From NCBI RefSeq assembly GCF_005048155.1, contig NZ_SUMB01000001.1, positions 62,001-126,000 on the forward strand: a stretch of DNA of 64,000 nucleotides. Reading direction: 5' to 3'. This stretch comes from Streptomyces piniterrae (GTDB lineage: Bacteria > Actinomycetota > Actinomycetes > Streptomycetales > Streptomycetaceae). Below the pieces are notes generated by a model, which made no database searches, was not told the DNA's origin, and worked only from the letters and a program-made list of their open reading frames with translations. Positions 1 through 7,819 of the stretch are shown here, in pieces. Every line of letters begins with the position of its first letter. The stretch's first letter is position 1. A program made the position numbers and the translations under genes.

Positions 1-944
1 GACGAGCTGTACGGCCGGGGAGTCCCGGTCGTACGGCTCGATCCGGGCACCGACTTCACCGCCGGGGCCGTCATGGCGGCCCGTTTCGACAGCCAGGGCC
101 CGCACGGCACCCTGCGCACCGCCAGCCGCGACCTGGACCTCTCGGCCGTACGCTCCGTCTACTGGCGCCGCCCCACGCCCTACGGGGGAACCGGCCCGGC
201 AGCCGAGTCCGCCGCGTCCCGTTTCGCCATCTCCCAGGCCCGCGCCGGCTACGGCGGCATACTCGCCTCGCTTCCGGGCGCGCTCTACCTCAACCATCCC
301 TGGCGCAACCGCGACGCCGAATACAAGCCCGCCCAGCTCGCGACCGCCGCCCGGGTCGGCCTCGACCTTCCTCCCACCCTCATCACCAACGACCCTGACG
401 CCGCCCGACGCTTCGTCGCCCAGCACGGCTCGGTCGTCTACAAACCCGTACACGCCGTGCACATCAGCGCTGACGACACGGGCGCCCCCGCCCGCACCAT
501 CTGGGTCCGCACCGTCGACCCCGACGATCTCGACGACGGCGTCTCGGCCTGTCCGCACCTGTTCCAGTCCTGCGTCCCCAAGGTCGCGGACATCAGGCTC
601 GCCGCCGTCGGCGATCAGTTCTTCGCCACCCGTATCGACATCGACGGTGACCACCTCGACTGGCGCCAGGACTACGACTCCCTCACGTACTCCCCGACCG
701 AGACACCCCCGCGGTCCGTACGGCGGTGCGCGCCTACCTTGACGCATTCGGCCTCGTCTTCGGAGCATTCGATTTCGCTGTACGGGCCGACGGCCGCTGG
801 ATCTGGCTGGAGACCAACCCGAACGGCCAGTGGGCTTTCGTCGACGAGCCCACCCGCCGAGCAATCACCACCGCCCTCGCCGACCGCCTCCAAGAGGGAA
901 TCCCGCGGGACTCGTCTCCGTGGAAATGGGACCATGCTCCGTAG
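1..944 (+). pseudogene. ATP-grasp ribosomal peptide maturase (TgmB-like), 5'-partial, frameshifted
   Basis: The reading frame is open from base 1, so the gene begins left of the window. The protein reads like TgmB-type ATP-grasp ligases that make ester or amide crosslinks in graspetide RiPPs: an N-terminal YWRRPTPY segment, a YKPVHAVHI stretch matching an ATP-grasp lysine strand, and a C-terminal WLETNPNGQW motif typical of ATP/Mg binding. The last motif is in a different frame: frame 1 runs to a CCCCC tract at 706-710, and the expected sequence continues in frame 3 (VRAYLDAFGLVFGAFDF) to a TAG at 942-944. One missing C, or two extra bases, explains it. The precursor peptide gene would lie upstream, outside the window. 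Family call is fairly sure; whether the break is real or a sequencing error is not decidable here. Confidence 0.75.
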
Positions 945-1099
945 AAATGTTTCCCGGCTTCCGTAGGTATTGGCCGGAGGAGGCACAGTATTCGCCGTAG
1001 CAATAGTGATCACCCGTTGTCGCCGCGGTGAAGCGACCCATTGACTGTGCTCAGGCGCAATCTGCGCTGTATCCGACCGGACCGGAAGGTAAATGCACA

Positions 1100-1840
1100 G
1101 TGGGAAGACATCGCAAGCCCTCACATTCACCAACAACGCGGCGGATGGGCATGGGCGTTGCCACCGCCGCCCTCGGCGCCACCGGGATCGGGTTCACCGC
1201 CACCAGCGCCCACGCGGAAGAGGCGCCCAAGCCCTCTACGGCTGACGTGCTCAACCAGATGATGAACCTGCCTTTCAACGAATTCGCGAAGCGGGCCGCA
1301 ACGGTGAAAGAAGCCCAGAAGAACAACCCCGGCGAATTCGTGCAGGGAACTGACGCTCACACCGGCCTGCCCAAGGTGGTGGACAAGGACGGAATTCGCT
1401 GGGACAACGACGGGTGCTCCATCCCGGATTCATTGAAGCCTGCCGCGAAGGCGTACTTCGGAATCGACGAGACCCACCCGGTGCAGGATGCCTGCAAGCG
1501 ACACGACCTCGGCTACCGCACCCTTCAGGAGCACCACCTGTGGAGTCAGGCCAGCAAGGATCAGATCGACGCGCGATACCGGGCCGATCTCGACGAGCTT
1601 TATAGGAAAGGAGCTTTCCAGGGGTGGACCGCTTCGACGCAGAAGTGGGCACTGGACAAGGGAGCTACCACCGCCACGAACTACCTCCCGAGCCAGGTCC
1701 TGGGAGTTCCTGTCGGAGTCGCTCCTTGGGACAACCCGACCGGCGCAGTTCCCTACACCTACGCGGGTACGGGTGCAGGTACGGGCACGGCTACGGGTAC
1801 TGGGGTCGGCACTGGTGCCGGCACTGGGGCGGGGAACTGA
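1100..1840 (+). CDS. secreted phospholipase A2 family protein
   Basis: Predicted 246-aa exported enzyme that would release fatty acids from the sn-2 position of glycerophospholipids. After a twin-basic N-terminus (VGRHRK) comes a hydrophobic stretch ending in ATSAHA, a good signal-peptidase site. The catalytic signature of prokaryotic PLA2 is clear: DACKRHDLGYR gives the His-Asp pair, preceded by WDNDGCS with its calcium-loop and disulfide cysteine. The C-terminal 25 residues are Gly-Thr-Ala repeats (GTGAGTGT-like), encoded by tandem GGTACGGGT-type units at about 1762-1837. I chose the GTG at 1100 over the upstream in-frame GTG at 1028 because MGRHRK-type starts are common for Streptomyces secreted proteins and GGAAGG lies upstream. 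A strong hairpin follows the gene. Confidence 0.85.
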   Translation: MGRHRKPSHSPTTRRMGMGVATAALGATGIGFTATSAHAEEAPKPSTADVLNQMMNLPFNEFAKRAATVKEAQKNNPGEFVQGTDAHTGLPKVVDKDGIRWDNDGCSIPDSLKPAAKAYFGIDETHPVQDACKRHDLGYRTLQEHHLWSQASKDQIDARYRADLDELYRKGAFQGWTASTQKWALDKGATTATNYLPSQVLGVPVGVAPWDNPTGAVPYTYAGTGAGTGTATGTGVGTGAGTGAGN

Positions 1841-1879
1841 TCGGAGTTCGCTGACCGATTGCGCATCACGGTGGAAGAG

Positions 1880-1915
1880 AGATGCCCGGGCGGACCACGG
1901 TCGGCTCGGGCATCT
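1880..1915 (+). terminator. rho-independent-type hairpin after the PLA2 gene
   Basis: AGATGCCCG at 1880-1888 pairs perfectly with CGGGCATCT at 1907-1915 (9-bp stem, 18-nt loop) and is followed by TTCGG. It lies 40 bases after the PLA2 stop codon and ahead of the convergent oxidoreductase, so it could serve both genes. Confidence 0.75.
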
Positions 1916-1980
1916 TTCGGTGTGCGGCTGCTACGCCGCTCCCTCTACCTCACCCTCCCAACCTCACCTTCACACAGCCC

Positions 1981-2973
1981 TCAGTGGCGAACCGTGACCA
2001 CGATCTTGCCGATCTGGCTGTTGGACTCCAGATGACGGTGCGCTTCGACGATCTCCTCGAGGTCGAAGGTCCGGTCGATCACCGGTGCCAGAGTGCCCGC
2101 CCGTAGGCCGGCGTCCAGGAAGTGCCAGATCCGGTGCCGGACCTCCGGAACGCCGGCGACCTGGAGGTTGCCGTAACCGAGAATGCGCAGGCTCCAGTTG
2201 AGCGGCAGCGGCGCCGGCCTCGGGTCGAGCCAGCCGTAGACGATGAGCAGCCCGCCCGGTGTGACGGCCCGCGCGACCTCCGCCAGTCCGGGGCCGGAAA
2301 CCGGGTCGAAGACGATCTCGGCTCCTCGCCCGCCGGTGAACTCGGCGACCTGTTCGAGCAGCCCGCCCTCGTCGAGTGCGATCACGTGGGCCGCGCCGAG
2401 CTGCGCCAGACGCTCACGCTTCGCCGAGCTGCGGGTGACGGCCACCGGGATCGCGCCTATGTGGTTGGCTATCTGGATCGCCGCGATGCCCACGCTGCTG
2501 GAGGCGGCGGTGATCAGCACGGTGTCGCCCGGCCGCAGCCCACCCTGCTCCACCAGGGCCCCGTAGGCGGTGCTGTACGACAGCCAGACGGCCGCGCCGG
2601 TCACCGCGTCCGTCCCGCCGGGGCGATGCAGCAGGCCGTCGGCCGCCAGCCGCAGGTGGTCGCCGTACACACCGCTGGCGCTCATCTCACCCGTGCCCGC
2701 CGTCAGCACCGGGTCGCCCACCGAGAAGCCGGTCACCCCTTCTCCGACCGCCAGCACCTCCCCGGACGCCTCGTAGCCGAGTCGGGAACCCGGCAGGGTG
2801 GGCTGGTAGTAGTAGCCGCCCGCACGGAACAGCGCCTCCGCCCGGTTGAGGCCGAGCGCGTCCACACGGAGCAGCACTTCGCCCGGACCGGGCTCGCCGT
2901 GTTCCACCTTCTCGATCCGCAGCACTTCCGGGCCGCCGACCTCGTCGAACACCACCTGCTGGGCCATCATCAC
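1981..2973 (-). CDS. zinc-independent MDR oxidoreductase (quinone oxidoreductase-like)
   Basis: A 330-aa medium-chain dehydrogenase/reductase. The N-terminal GroES-like domain (residues about 1-125) has the PGPGEVLLRVDALGLNRAE pattern of quinone oxidoreductases, and the Rossmann domain begins at AASSSVGIAAIQIANHIGA, where SSSVG replaces the usual GGVG glycine loop. No Cys-rich structural zinc lobe is visible, so an NADPH-dependent enone or quinone reductase is more likely than an alcohol dehydrogenase. The gene is divergent from an AraC-type regulator, a common arrangement for electrophile-inducible reductases. Between them lie AAAGGTCA repeats and an inverted repeat, which suggests local control by that regulator. 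Confidence 0.85.
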   Translation of the reverse strand: MMMAQQVVFDEVGGPEVLRIEKVEHGEPGPGEVLLRVDALGLNRAEALFRAGGYYYQPTLPGSRLGYEASGEVLAVGEGVTGFSVGDPVLTAGTGEMSASGVYGDHLRLAADGLLHRPGGTDAVTGAAVWLSYSTAYGALVEQGGLRPGDTVLITAASSSVGIAAIQIANHIGAIPVAVTRSSAKRERLAQLGAAHVIALDEGGLLEQVAEFTGGRGAEIVFDPVSGPGLAEVARAVTPGGLLIVYGWLDPRPAPLPLNWSLRILGYGNLQVAGVPEVRHRIWHFLDAGLRAGTLAPVIDRTFDLEEIVEAHRHLESNSQIGKIVVTVRH

Positions 2974-2991
2974 CGTGAATCCATTCCGTCA

Positions 2992-3043
2992 AAAGGTCAA
3001 AGGTCAAAAGGTCAAAGTCGAAAGTCGCAAGAGCCAAAGGTCA
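2992..3043 (+). repeat. AAAGGTCA direct repeats in the promoter region of the oxidoreductase
   Basis: The octamer AAAGGTCA occurs at 2992, 2999, 3007 and 3036, with degenerate AAAGTCG copies at 3014 and 3021. The cluster sits 19-70 bases upstream of the oxidoreductase start, where it reads TGACCTTT on the coding strand. It is AT-rich against a high-GC background. It could be a multi-site activator or repressor binding array, or a slippage product. Confidence 0.6.
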
Positions 3044-3200
3044 GGTCATGGGGCACAAGGCGTAAGGCACCTCTTGAGCGCCCAGAGCGCCCCAGACCGC
3101 CTGAGCCGCCGACGAGGCATCAGATGTCCCCTTTCCGCGGCGAATTCACCGTACGAAGATCACGCTCGGCCGCCCATGCCGCAGCGTCTTGCGATCATGC

Positions 3201-3226
3201 GCGAGCGTCTTCCCGGTTACGCTCGC
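3201..3226 (+). promoter_or_regulatory. inverted repeat overlapping the AraC regulator promoter/start
   Basis: GCGAGCGT (3201-3208) and ACGCTCGC (3219-3226) form a perfect 8-bp inverted repeat with a 10-bp spacer that ends 4 bases before the proposed ATG at 3231. No clear Shine-Dalgarno precedes that ATG, so the transcript may be nearly leaderless and the repeat would then cover the promoter, consistent with autoregulation. The binding protein is not known. Confidence 0.5.
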
Positions 3227-3230
3227 CGGC

Positions 3231-4154
3231 ATGGACGTACTCAGCGATGCGATCACCGCGATGCGCGCCGGGCGGCCGCATGCGGCCCGCAAGCGGCGGC
3301 ATGGGGCGTGGGGCCTGCGCTTCCCGGCCACGGCCGGCGTCGGGTTCCACGCGGTGTCGGAGGGGTCCTGCTGGCTGCTGCCCGAGGACGGCAGCCCGCC
3401 GATCCAGCTCACCGACGGTGACCTCGCCTTCGTGCACGGCATCGCCTACGGGCTGGCCGACGACCCCGGCACCCCGCTGGTCGAGGTCGTCCAGAACCCG
3501 GACGGTTCCTGGCCGCCCGGCCCGGCCACGCCGGACGACGGAACGCCCGGGACGCTGATGCTCTGCGGCGCCTACCGCCTGAACCGCGCCCGCCCTCACC
3601 CGCTGCTGGCCTGCCTGCCCGGCGCGGTCCGGCTGCCCACCCACGACCGGCCGCTGGGTGCGGTACTGGATCTGCTCCGCGCCGAGATGGCGGGCTCCCG
3701 GCCCGGCGCGGCCGCCGCCACCAGCGCACTGCTCGACACCGCCCTGCTGTACATCCTGCGTGCCTGGTACGACGAACACGCCCAGGACACGGCCGGTTGG
3801 GGCGCGGCACTGCACGACCCGGCGATCGGGCGGGCCCTGAGCGCAATCCACCACGATCCGGCCCACCCGTGGACGGTGGAGGAGCTGGGCACGGTGGCGG
3901 GCCTGTCCAGAGCGGCTTTCGCGAAACGGTTCACCGCGCTCGTCGGCGAGCCGCCGCTCGGCTATCTGACCTGGTGGCGGCTGACCTTGGCCGGCCGTCT
4001 GCTGCGCGAAGGAGACCAGCCGCTTCGGGTGATAGCCCAACGGACCGGCTACGCCTCGGAATTCGCCTTCGCCAAGGCGTTCAAGCGGGAGTACGGTACC
4101 GCCCCCGGTCGGTACCGGACACAGCCCTCGGCCCGGCTCGACGCCACGGGCTGA
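3231..4154 (+). CDS. AraC-family transcriptional regulator (cupin sensor domain)
   Basis: A 307-aa one-component regulator. Residues about 1-180 form an AraC-binding cupin of the type that starts MDVLSDAI and contains SCWLLPEDG and DLAFVHG; residues about 205-300 hold two helix-turn-helix motifs (TVEELGTVAGLSRAAFAKRF and LRVIAQRTGYASEFAFAKAF). This class usually sits beside, and controls, an oxidoreductase, as here with the divergent MDR gene at 1981-2973. The ATG at 3231 is preferred to the upstream in-frame TTG at 3189 because the cupin family begins there. The ligand is unknown. Confidence 0.87.
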   Translation: MDVLSDAITAMRAGRPHAARKRRHGAWGLRFPATAGVGFHAVSEGSCWLLPEDGSPPIQLTDGDLAFVHGIAYGLADDPGTPLVEVVQNPDGSWPPGPATPDDGTPGTLMLCGAYRLNRARPHPLLACLPGAVRLPTHDRPLGAVLDLLRAEMAGSRPGAAAATSALLDTALLYILRAWYDEHAQDTAGWGAALHDPAIGRALSAIHHDPAHPWTVEELGTVAGLSRAAFAKRFTALVGEPPLGYLTWWRLTLAGRLLREGDQPLRVIAQRTGYASEFAFAKAFKREYGTAPGRYRTQPSARLDATG

Positions 4155-4191
4155 CCGCATCAGGGCCCGGGCCCTCCTTCAACCTGCCGGG

Positions 4192-4251
4192 ACCTTGCTG
4201 CTCAGCTGTTCATCCGCAACCTTGCTGTTCATCCGGGACTTTGCTGTTCAT
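4192..4251 (+). repeat. three tandem copies of an ACCTTGCTGTTCATCCG unit
   Basis: ACCTTGCTG...CTGTTCATCCG at 4192-4216 (with a 7-8 base insertion), ACCTTGCTGTTCATCCG at 4219-4235, and ACTTTGCTGTTCAT at 4238-4251. The period is about 19 bases. They lie between the convergent AraC and udgX genes, so a terminator or minisatellite role is as likely as an operator role. Confidence 0.6.
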
Positions 4252-4290
4252 GAGGCCCGTGCGAGAAAGCCCTCCACGGCGCGCCGGTCC

Positions 4291-4983
4291 TCAAGCCAAT
4301 GCCCCGGCAGCCACCTGCAGGTCCGATACGAGTCCCGCGTACGGCTTCTCGCGGTCTTCGGCACGCAGAATCGCCGCCGGGTGGAGTGTCGCCACGATGA
4401 ATCCCCTGCCGCCGGGGGCAGGGCCCGGTGTCCCTTCTCCCGGTGTGTTCTCCTCGGCCAGCGGAATGAGCGTGCCCCGGTCCCTCGTCACCCGGAACGA
4501 CGGGCCCAGAAGAGCCTTGCCCGCGGTCGCCCCGAGCGCCACCACCACCTCCGGATCGACCAGGCGCAACTCGGCAGCCAGCCAGGGGCGGCAGGCCGTC
4601 ATCTCCCGCAGGCTGGGTGGCTTGTGGATGCGGCGCTTGCCCCGTGTCGCGGTGGTGAACTTGAAGTGCTTCACGGCGTTGGTGAAATACGCCTGATCCT
4701 CGTCGAGCCCGGCCTCCCGCAACGCCTTCCTCAGGAGACCGCCGGCCGGCCCGACGAACGGCTCCCCTCGCCGGTCCTCCTGGTCGCCCGGCTGCTCGCC
4801 GACGAGCATGACGCGCGCCGAGGGACTGCCCGCTCCGAATACGGTCCCGGACGCGTCCCGGAACAGCGGGCAGCCCTGGCAATCCGCCGCGGCACGCCGA
4901 TGCGCCGCGAGTCCGCCGCGCCGGGGCAGGTACGGGGTCGCGTCGTACTGCCGGCCGGCGGAGTCGTCACCGTTGCCGGTCAT
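4291..4983 (-). CDS. udgX: UdgX-type uracil-DNA binding protein / uracil-DNA glycosylase
   Basis: A 230-aa member of the uracil-DNA glycosylase superfamily near family 4. The family 4 active-site strand is present as GEQPGDQED (residues 62-70), and CxxC (Cys35, Cys38) and Cys131 fit the iron-sulfur ligands. The diagnostic feature is the inserted R-loop KRRIH at 116-120, which defines UdgX; in the mycobacterial protein the loop histidine becomes covalently attached to the deoxyribose after uracil excision. The third cluster cysteine of family 4 (VKC) reads VKH here. The expected role is suicide-type capture or repair of uracil in DNA. It ends just upstream of a hemerythrin remnant. Confidence 0.9.
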   Translation of the reverse strand: MTGNGDDSAGRQYDATPYLPRRGGLAAHRRAAADCQGCPLFRDASGTVFGAGSPSARVMLVGEQPGDQEDRRGEPFVGPAGGLLRKALREAGLDEDQAYFTNAVKHFKFTTATRGKRRIHKPPSLREMTACRPWLAAELRLVDPEVVVALGATAGKALLGPSFRVTRDRGTLIPLAEENTPGEGTPGPAPGGRGFIVATLHPAAILRAEDREKPYAGLVSDLQVAAGALA

Positions 4984-4988
4984 CGGCG

Positions 4989-5240
4989 TTACTGTCCGCG
5001 GCCGGTGAGGTAGTCCCTGGCCCGGTCCACCAGGCCCAGCCCCGGAGCCAGCAGCTTGTTGGCGGGCGGGGCGCTCGGCGCCGAAGGGCGCGGCCGGGTG
5101 GGAGCCGTCTTCTTCGTCTCGTCCACGAGCCTCTTGCGGCGTTCACCACCGGGTGGCGCGGCTTCGAACTGCGAGAAGAGTTCGTCGACTTCCCTGTGAT
5201 CAGCGGTCAGTTCCGCGATGACATCCCCGCCGTGGCTCAT
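4989..5240 (-). pseudogene. hemerythrin-domain protein with an in-frame internal deletion
   Basis: The 83-aa product joins the first about 40 residues of a Streptomyces hemerythrin-like protein (MSHGGDVIAELTADHREVDELF, split here as MSHGGDVIAEL then TADHREVDELF) directly to its C-terminal tail (KKTAPTRPRPSAP, NKLLAPGLGLVDRARDYLTG). The four-helix region that should carry most of the His/Glu/Asp diiron ligands, about 100 residues, is missing, with the junction near 5115-5121. Only the first helix histidine remains. The frame stays open, so a short protein may be made, but it cannot bind a hemerythrin diiron centre. I set the start at the ATG 5240-5238, where the family starts, not at upstream codons. 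Confidence 0.75.
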
Positions 5241-5547
5241 ACTGTGCCGCCTTCTCGCGTCATGCCGCCTTCGCGTGGTGGTGGGGGCGACCGCGGGCCC
5301 GGCGCCCGCCCCCACGCGTTCCCGAAGCAGGGGAGGTCCTAACCCGACGGAAGGATCATGGCCACGACCGGCGGAATGGCCGGGGGCGTACCGACCAGCC
5401 AACCCGCCGAGGCCCCGCGCCGGCTCGGTCGTCGGCAATCCATCCGCACTCCTGGGACGTATCAGAGAAGTCGGACGCATCTATGGGCATTGGCTCTGGG
5501 CATGGGCGCTCGGGGCCATCGATCATGCCCGGGAAGGAGATCGGACG
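5241..5547. other. intergenic stretch without a supported gene
   Basis: No convincing coding sequence. It holds the divergent upstream regions of the hemerythrin remnant and the small secreted protein. GTGGGGGC at 5281-5288 and GCCCCCAC at 5308-5315 are complementary and could fold. A ribosome binding site (GGAAGGAGA, 5532-5540) for the next gene closes the stretch. Confidence 0.6.
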
Positions 5548-5835
5548 ATGAGGCCCATCGCTCGCAGGGCGGGCATCGCCATCAGTGGTGCACTCCTTAC
5601 GTTGGGAGCCGTTGCCGTTCCGTCTTTCGGTGTCGCGAACCCCAGCGGCACCGGTCAGCCGTCAGTGGAGTGCGAGGACAGTCGGCCCGGTAACGCATCG
5701 GGAGCCCGCGGATCAGCCTTCAACGAGGACGGCATCGCCGGCACCCGCTACGCCGGTGAGCAGCCGCAGAACTCCAGGAACAGCCACTCCGTCTCTCAGT
5801 ACGACGTGGCCTGCTTCCAGGTCTCTCAGCGCTGA
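5548..5835 (+). CDS. small secreted protein, unknown function
   Basis: A 95-aa protein with a clear signal peptide: RRAGIAISGALLTLGAVAVP then a small-residue cleavage region near FGVA. The mature part starts NPSGTGQPSVECED and ends in a SQYDVACFQ motif, with one cysteine near each end that could pair. Proteins of this pattern are common in Streptomyces and have no experimentally known role. GGAAGGAGA ends 7 bases before the ATG, which decides the start over the in-frame codons further upstream. Confidence 0.75.
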   Translation: MRPIARRAGIAISGALLTLGAVAVPSFGVANPSGTGQPSVECEDSRPGNASGARGSAFNEDGIAGTRYAGEQPQNSRNSHSVSQYDVACFQVSQR

Positions 5836-5975
5836 TTTCGCAGCCGCTCGATACATTTACAAGATCGACGAGAGCGTGGTCTGGGCCCGGTCGGACCCAG
5901 ACCGGCTGCGAGCATCGGCGCTCACATTCCGGGGCTCGACCGGATGCCTAGATGCCTATCGGCGTGGGATCCGCG

Positions 5976-6104
5976 TCAGTGATGCCCGTGCGCGGTGTCC
6001 GAGGCTCCCCCGAAGAGCCGGGCCACGGCCCGGAAGGGAAGTGTGACGACGGTGGCAATCGCGCCACCGATCGCCCGCAGGACGTCGGCGATGGCCTTCA
6101 GCAT
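5976..6104 (-). CDS. 42-aa LPFR-motif small protein
   Basis: A short gene on the reverse strand, starting at the ATG 6104-6102 with AAGGAGG upstream (forward 6112-6118). The product begins MLKAIADVLRAIGGAIATVV and continues TLPFRAVARLFGGAS before a His-rich end. It is an amphipathic or membrane-associated helix of a type repeatedly seen in Streptomyces, recognised by the LPFR sequence; no function is known to me. Length, ribosome binding site and conserved core make it a real gene rather than noise. Confidence 0.7.
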   Translation of the reverse strand: MLKAIADVLRAIGGAIATVVTLPFRAVARLFGGASDTAHGHH

Positions 6105-6189
6105 CAGCGGCCTCCTTCCATGGGGCGCTTTGTGCTGCTGTCTCCGACACGTTCCCGTCAGCCGCCCCAGCCGGGGGCGAATGTTGAAT

Positions 6190-6516
6190 TCAGCGGCCGA
6201 GGGCGTTGCGGAGCTGTTGCTTGCTCATGTTGGAGCGTCCCTCGATGTTCTTCTTCTTGGCCTCCTCGTACAGCTGGTCCTTGGTAGGCCCCTGGGCCCC
6301 GCTGTGGGAACGTTCGCCGCCGCGCTGCGAGGCGGACTTCGGGTCGCGGGTCGAGACCTTGCTCGAGGTCTTCGACTCGCCGGCACGGGCGCGTTCCTTG
6401 TTCACGGTGCGGGAGGCGATTTCCTTGGCTTGCTTGGTGGATTCGCCTCGTTCTTCGGCGCTCTTCTTGATGTGCTCGTATTGCCGCTCGCGTTTCCTGC
6501 TCGACCCCGCAGGCAT
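6190..6516 (-). CDS. Rho-N-like domain protein (annotated family: plasmid stabilization protein)
   Basis: A 108-aa, very hydrophilic, basic protein. The N-terminal half (SSRKRERQYEHIKKSAEERG, ending in a KEIASRTVNKERARAGE helix) is the part shared by actinobacterial proteins usually labelled plasmid stabilization protein. The C-terminal 35 residues (TKDQLYEEAKKKNIEGRSNM, SKQQLRNAL) form a small helix-extension-helix resembling the Rho termination factor N-terminal domain, likely to bind nucleic acid. Despite the usual name nothing around it suggests a plasmid. It may belong to the general stress response that also controls the neighbouring gvp and csbD genes, but that is inference. Confidence 0.75.
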   Translation of the reverse strand: MPAGSSRKRERQYEHIKKSAEERGESTKQAKEIASRTVNKERARAGESKTSSKVSTRDPKSASQRGGERSHSGAQGPTKDQLYEEAKKKNIEGRSNMSKQQLRNALGR

Positions 6517-6823
6517 ATCGACTCCTTGGTCCGAACGTGCTTTGTGCCCGGTCGGCCGTTGGGAGAGCGGCCACCGGCCACGTCTTCATTCTCACCCGGA
6601 TGGGGGCGGGTGAGGGCCCGCGGCGCATGCAATGGCACGTCCAGTCCTCCGTCACCGAGCGCGATCAGGTCTTCTGTGTGATCAAAAGGGGCCTCTTGGC
6701 CCACTCGGGATGCGGGGGACCGGACACCGACCAGTCTGGAGATATGGCTGAGCGCTGCCGCTGAGCGGGCGGCCCCTGCGCAGACGCCGATCGGTTGTAT
6801 GCCCACGAAAAGGTGACGCGCCC
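6517..6823. other. intergenic, divergent promoter region
   Basis: I see no supported gene. The stretch separates the reverse-strand Rho-N-like gene from the forward gvpYZ unit, so it must hold both promoters. AAGGTG at 6810-6815 serves as ribosome binding site for gvpY. Confidence 0.5.
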
Positions 6824-7813
6824 ATGAAGGACGTAAACAAGGTTCTGCTCGCCGCAGCATTGGCGGGCGGCTATGTGCTGGGCCGAACGAAGAAGGCCCG
6901 GTTCGCTCTCACGGTCGCCTCCTATATCGCCGGGCGTCAAATCGGGCTCGATCCGCGTCAGCTCGTTGCTCAGGGAATCCGCAAGCTCGGGGAAATCCCT
7001 CAGGTCGCAGAGTTGGGGGAGCAGCTTCGCGGAGAGGCCATGGACGCCGGCCGGGAGGCCGTGACGGCCGCTGCCAACCGGCAGCTGTTGAGACTCGCCG
7101 ATTCACTGCATGAGCGGACCCTTCTGCTCGAAAGCGGTGGTGAGGAACCGGAAGAGGAGGAGGAAGAGGAAGAGGAAGAGGAAGAAGAGGAGGGAGCGGA
7201 CGAAGAAGGGGAGCCGGAAGAGGGATACGAGGAGGAAGAGGAGTACGAGGAAGGGGCTGAGGAGCCCGAGGAGGAGGAAGGCGAGGAGCCGGAGGAAGAG
7301 CGCGAGGAGCGGCCCCGCCGTCGCGCTCGCGCAGCTGCACCGGCGAGGAAGCGCACGTCGCGCCGTAAGGCCGCAAAGCGTGGGGCTCCCGCCAAGAAGG
7401 CACCGGCCGGGAAGCGGGCCGCCACCAAGAAGGCCGCTGCGAAGAAGACTGCGGCCAAGAAGACCGCGGCCAAGAAGACGACAGCGAACAAGGCTGCGGC
7501 CAAGAAGACCGCTGCTAAGAAAACCGCGGCGAAGAAGGCACCTGCGAAGAAGGCGACCGCGAAGAAAACGACCGCGAAGAGGGCGGCGGCAAAGAAACAG
7601 ACGTCAAAGAAGTCCGCTGCCAAGAGAACGGCGACGACGGGACAGAAGAAGACCACGGCCAAGAAGGCTGCGAGGAAGACCACCGGGCGGAAGAAGACAG
7701 CCCCACCCGCGAAGAAAGCCGCCAAGAAGGCCACCAAGCAAACCACCAGGAAGACCGCCGCTAAGAAGTCCGCGGCCAAGAAGACATCAGCGCGCGTCGA
7801 GCGCCGGAGGTAA
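6824..7813 (+). CDS. gvpY: gas vesicle-associated protein GvpY (charge-patterned)
   Basis: A 329-aa protein. Residues 1-105 form the folded part: a hydrophobic helix ([18 protein letters not shown]), then an amphipathic segment ending in a Leu-rich helix. Residues about 106-165 are almost pure Glu/Asp with Pro/Tyr/Gly, and residues about 166-329 are Lys/Ala/Thr repeats (AAKKTAAKK type) like histone H1 tails. Streptomyces gvp clusters carry such a protein between gvpG and gvpJ; some database entries mislabel it DNA primase. Here it lies outside the main cluster on the opposite strand and is followed after 6 bases by gvpZ. The exact role is not known. Confidence 0.75.
   Translation: MKDVNKVLLAAALAGGYVLGRTKKARFALTVASYIAGRQIGLDPRQLVAQGIRKLGEIPQVAELGEQLRGEAMDAGREAVTAAANRQLLRLADSLHERTLLLESGGEEPEEEEEEEEEEEEEEGADEEGEPEEGYEEEEEYEEGAEEPEEEEGEEPEEEREERPRRRARAAAPARKRTSRRKAAKRGAPAKKAPAGKRAATKKAAAKKTAAKKTAAKKTTANKAAAKKTAAKKTAAKKAPAKKATAKKTTAKRAAAKKQTSKKSAAKRTATTGQKKTTAKKAARKTTGRKKTAPPAKKAAKKATKQTTRKTAAKKSAAKKTSARVERRR
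7393..7797 (+). repeat. AAG-GCC-GCC-AAG-type triplet repeats encoding a Lys/Ala tail
   Basis: About 135 codons of imperfect 12-15-base units (AAGAAGACCGCGGCC and variants) encode [12 protein letters not shown] tandem motifs. Copies differ at third positions, so the protein pattern is maintained by selection rather than only by recent slippage. Confidence 0.8.
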
Positions 7814-7819
7814 CCGGTC

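Noticed and set aside
672..1136. 154-aa minus-strand frame near the ATP-grasp end
   Set aside because: Antisense to the maturase C-terminus; no family resemblance.
7141..7797. Possible CRISPR or tandem satellite array
   Set aside because: Repeats are codon-level and encode Glu and Lys/Ala tracts in gvpY; no spacers.
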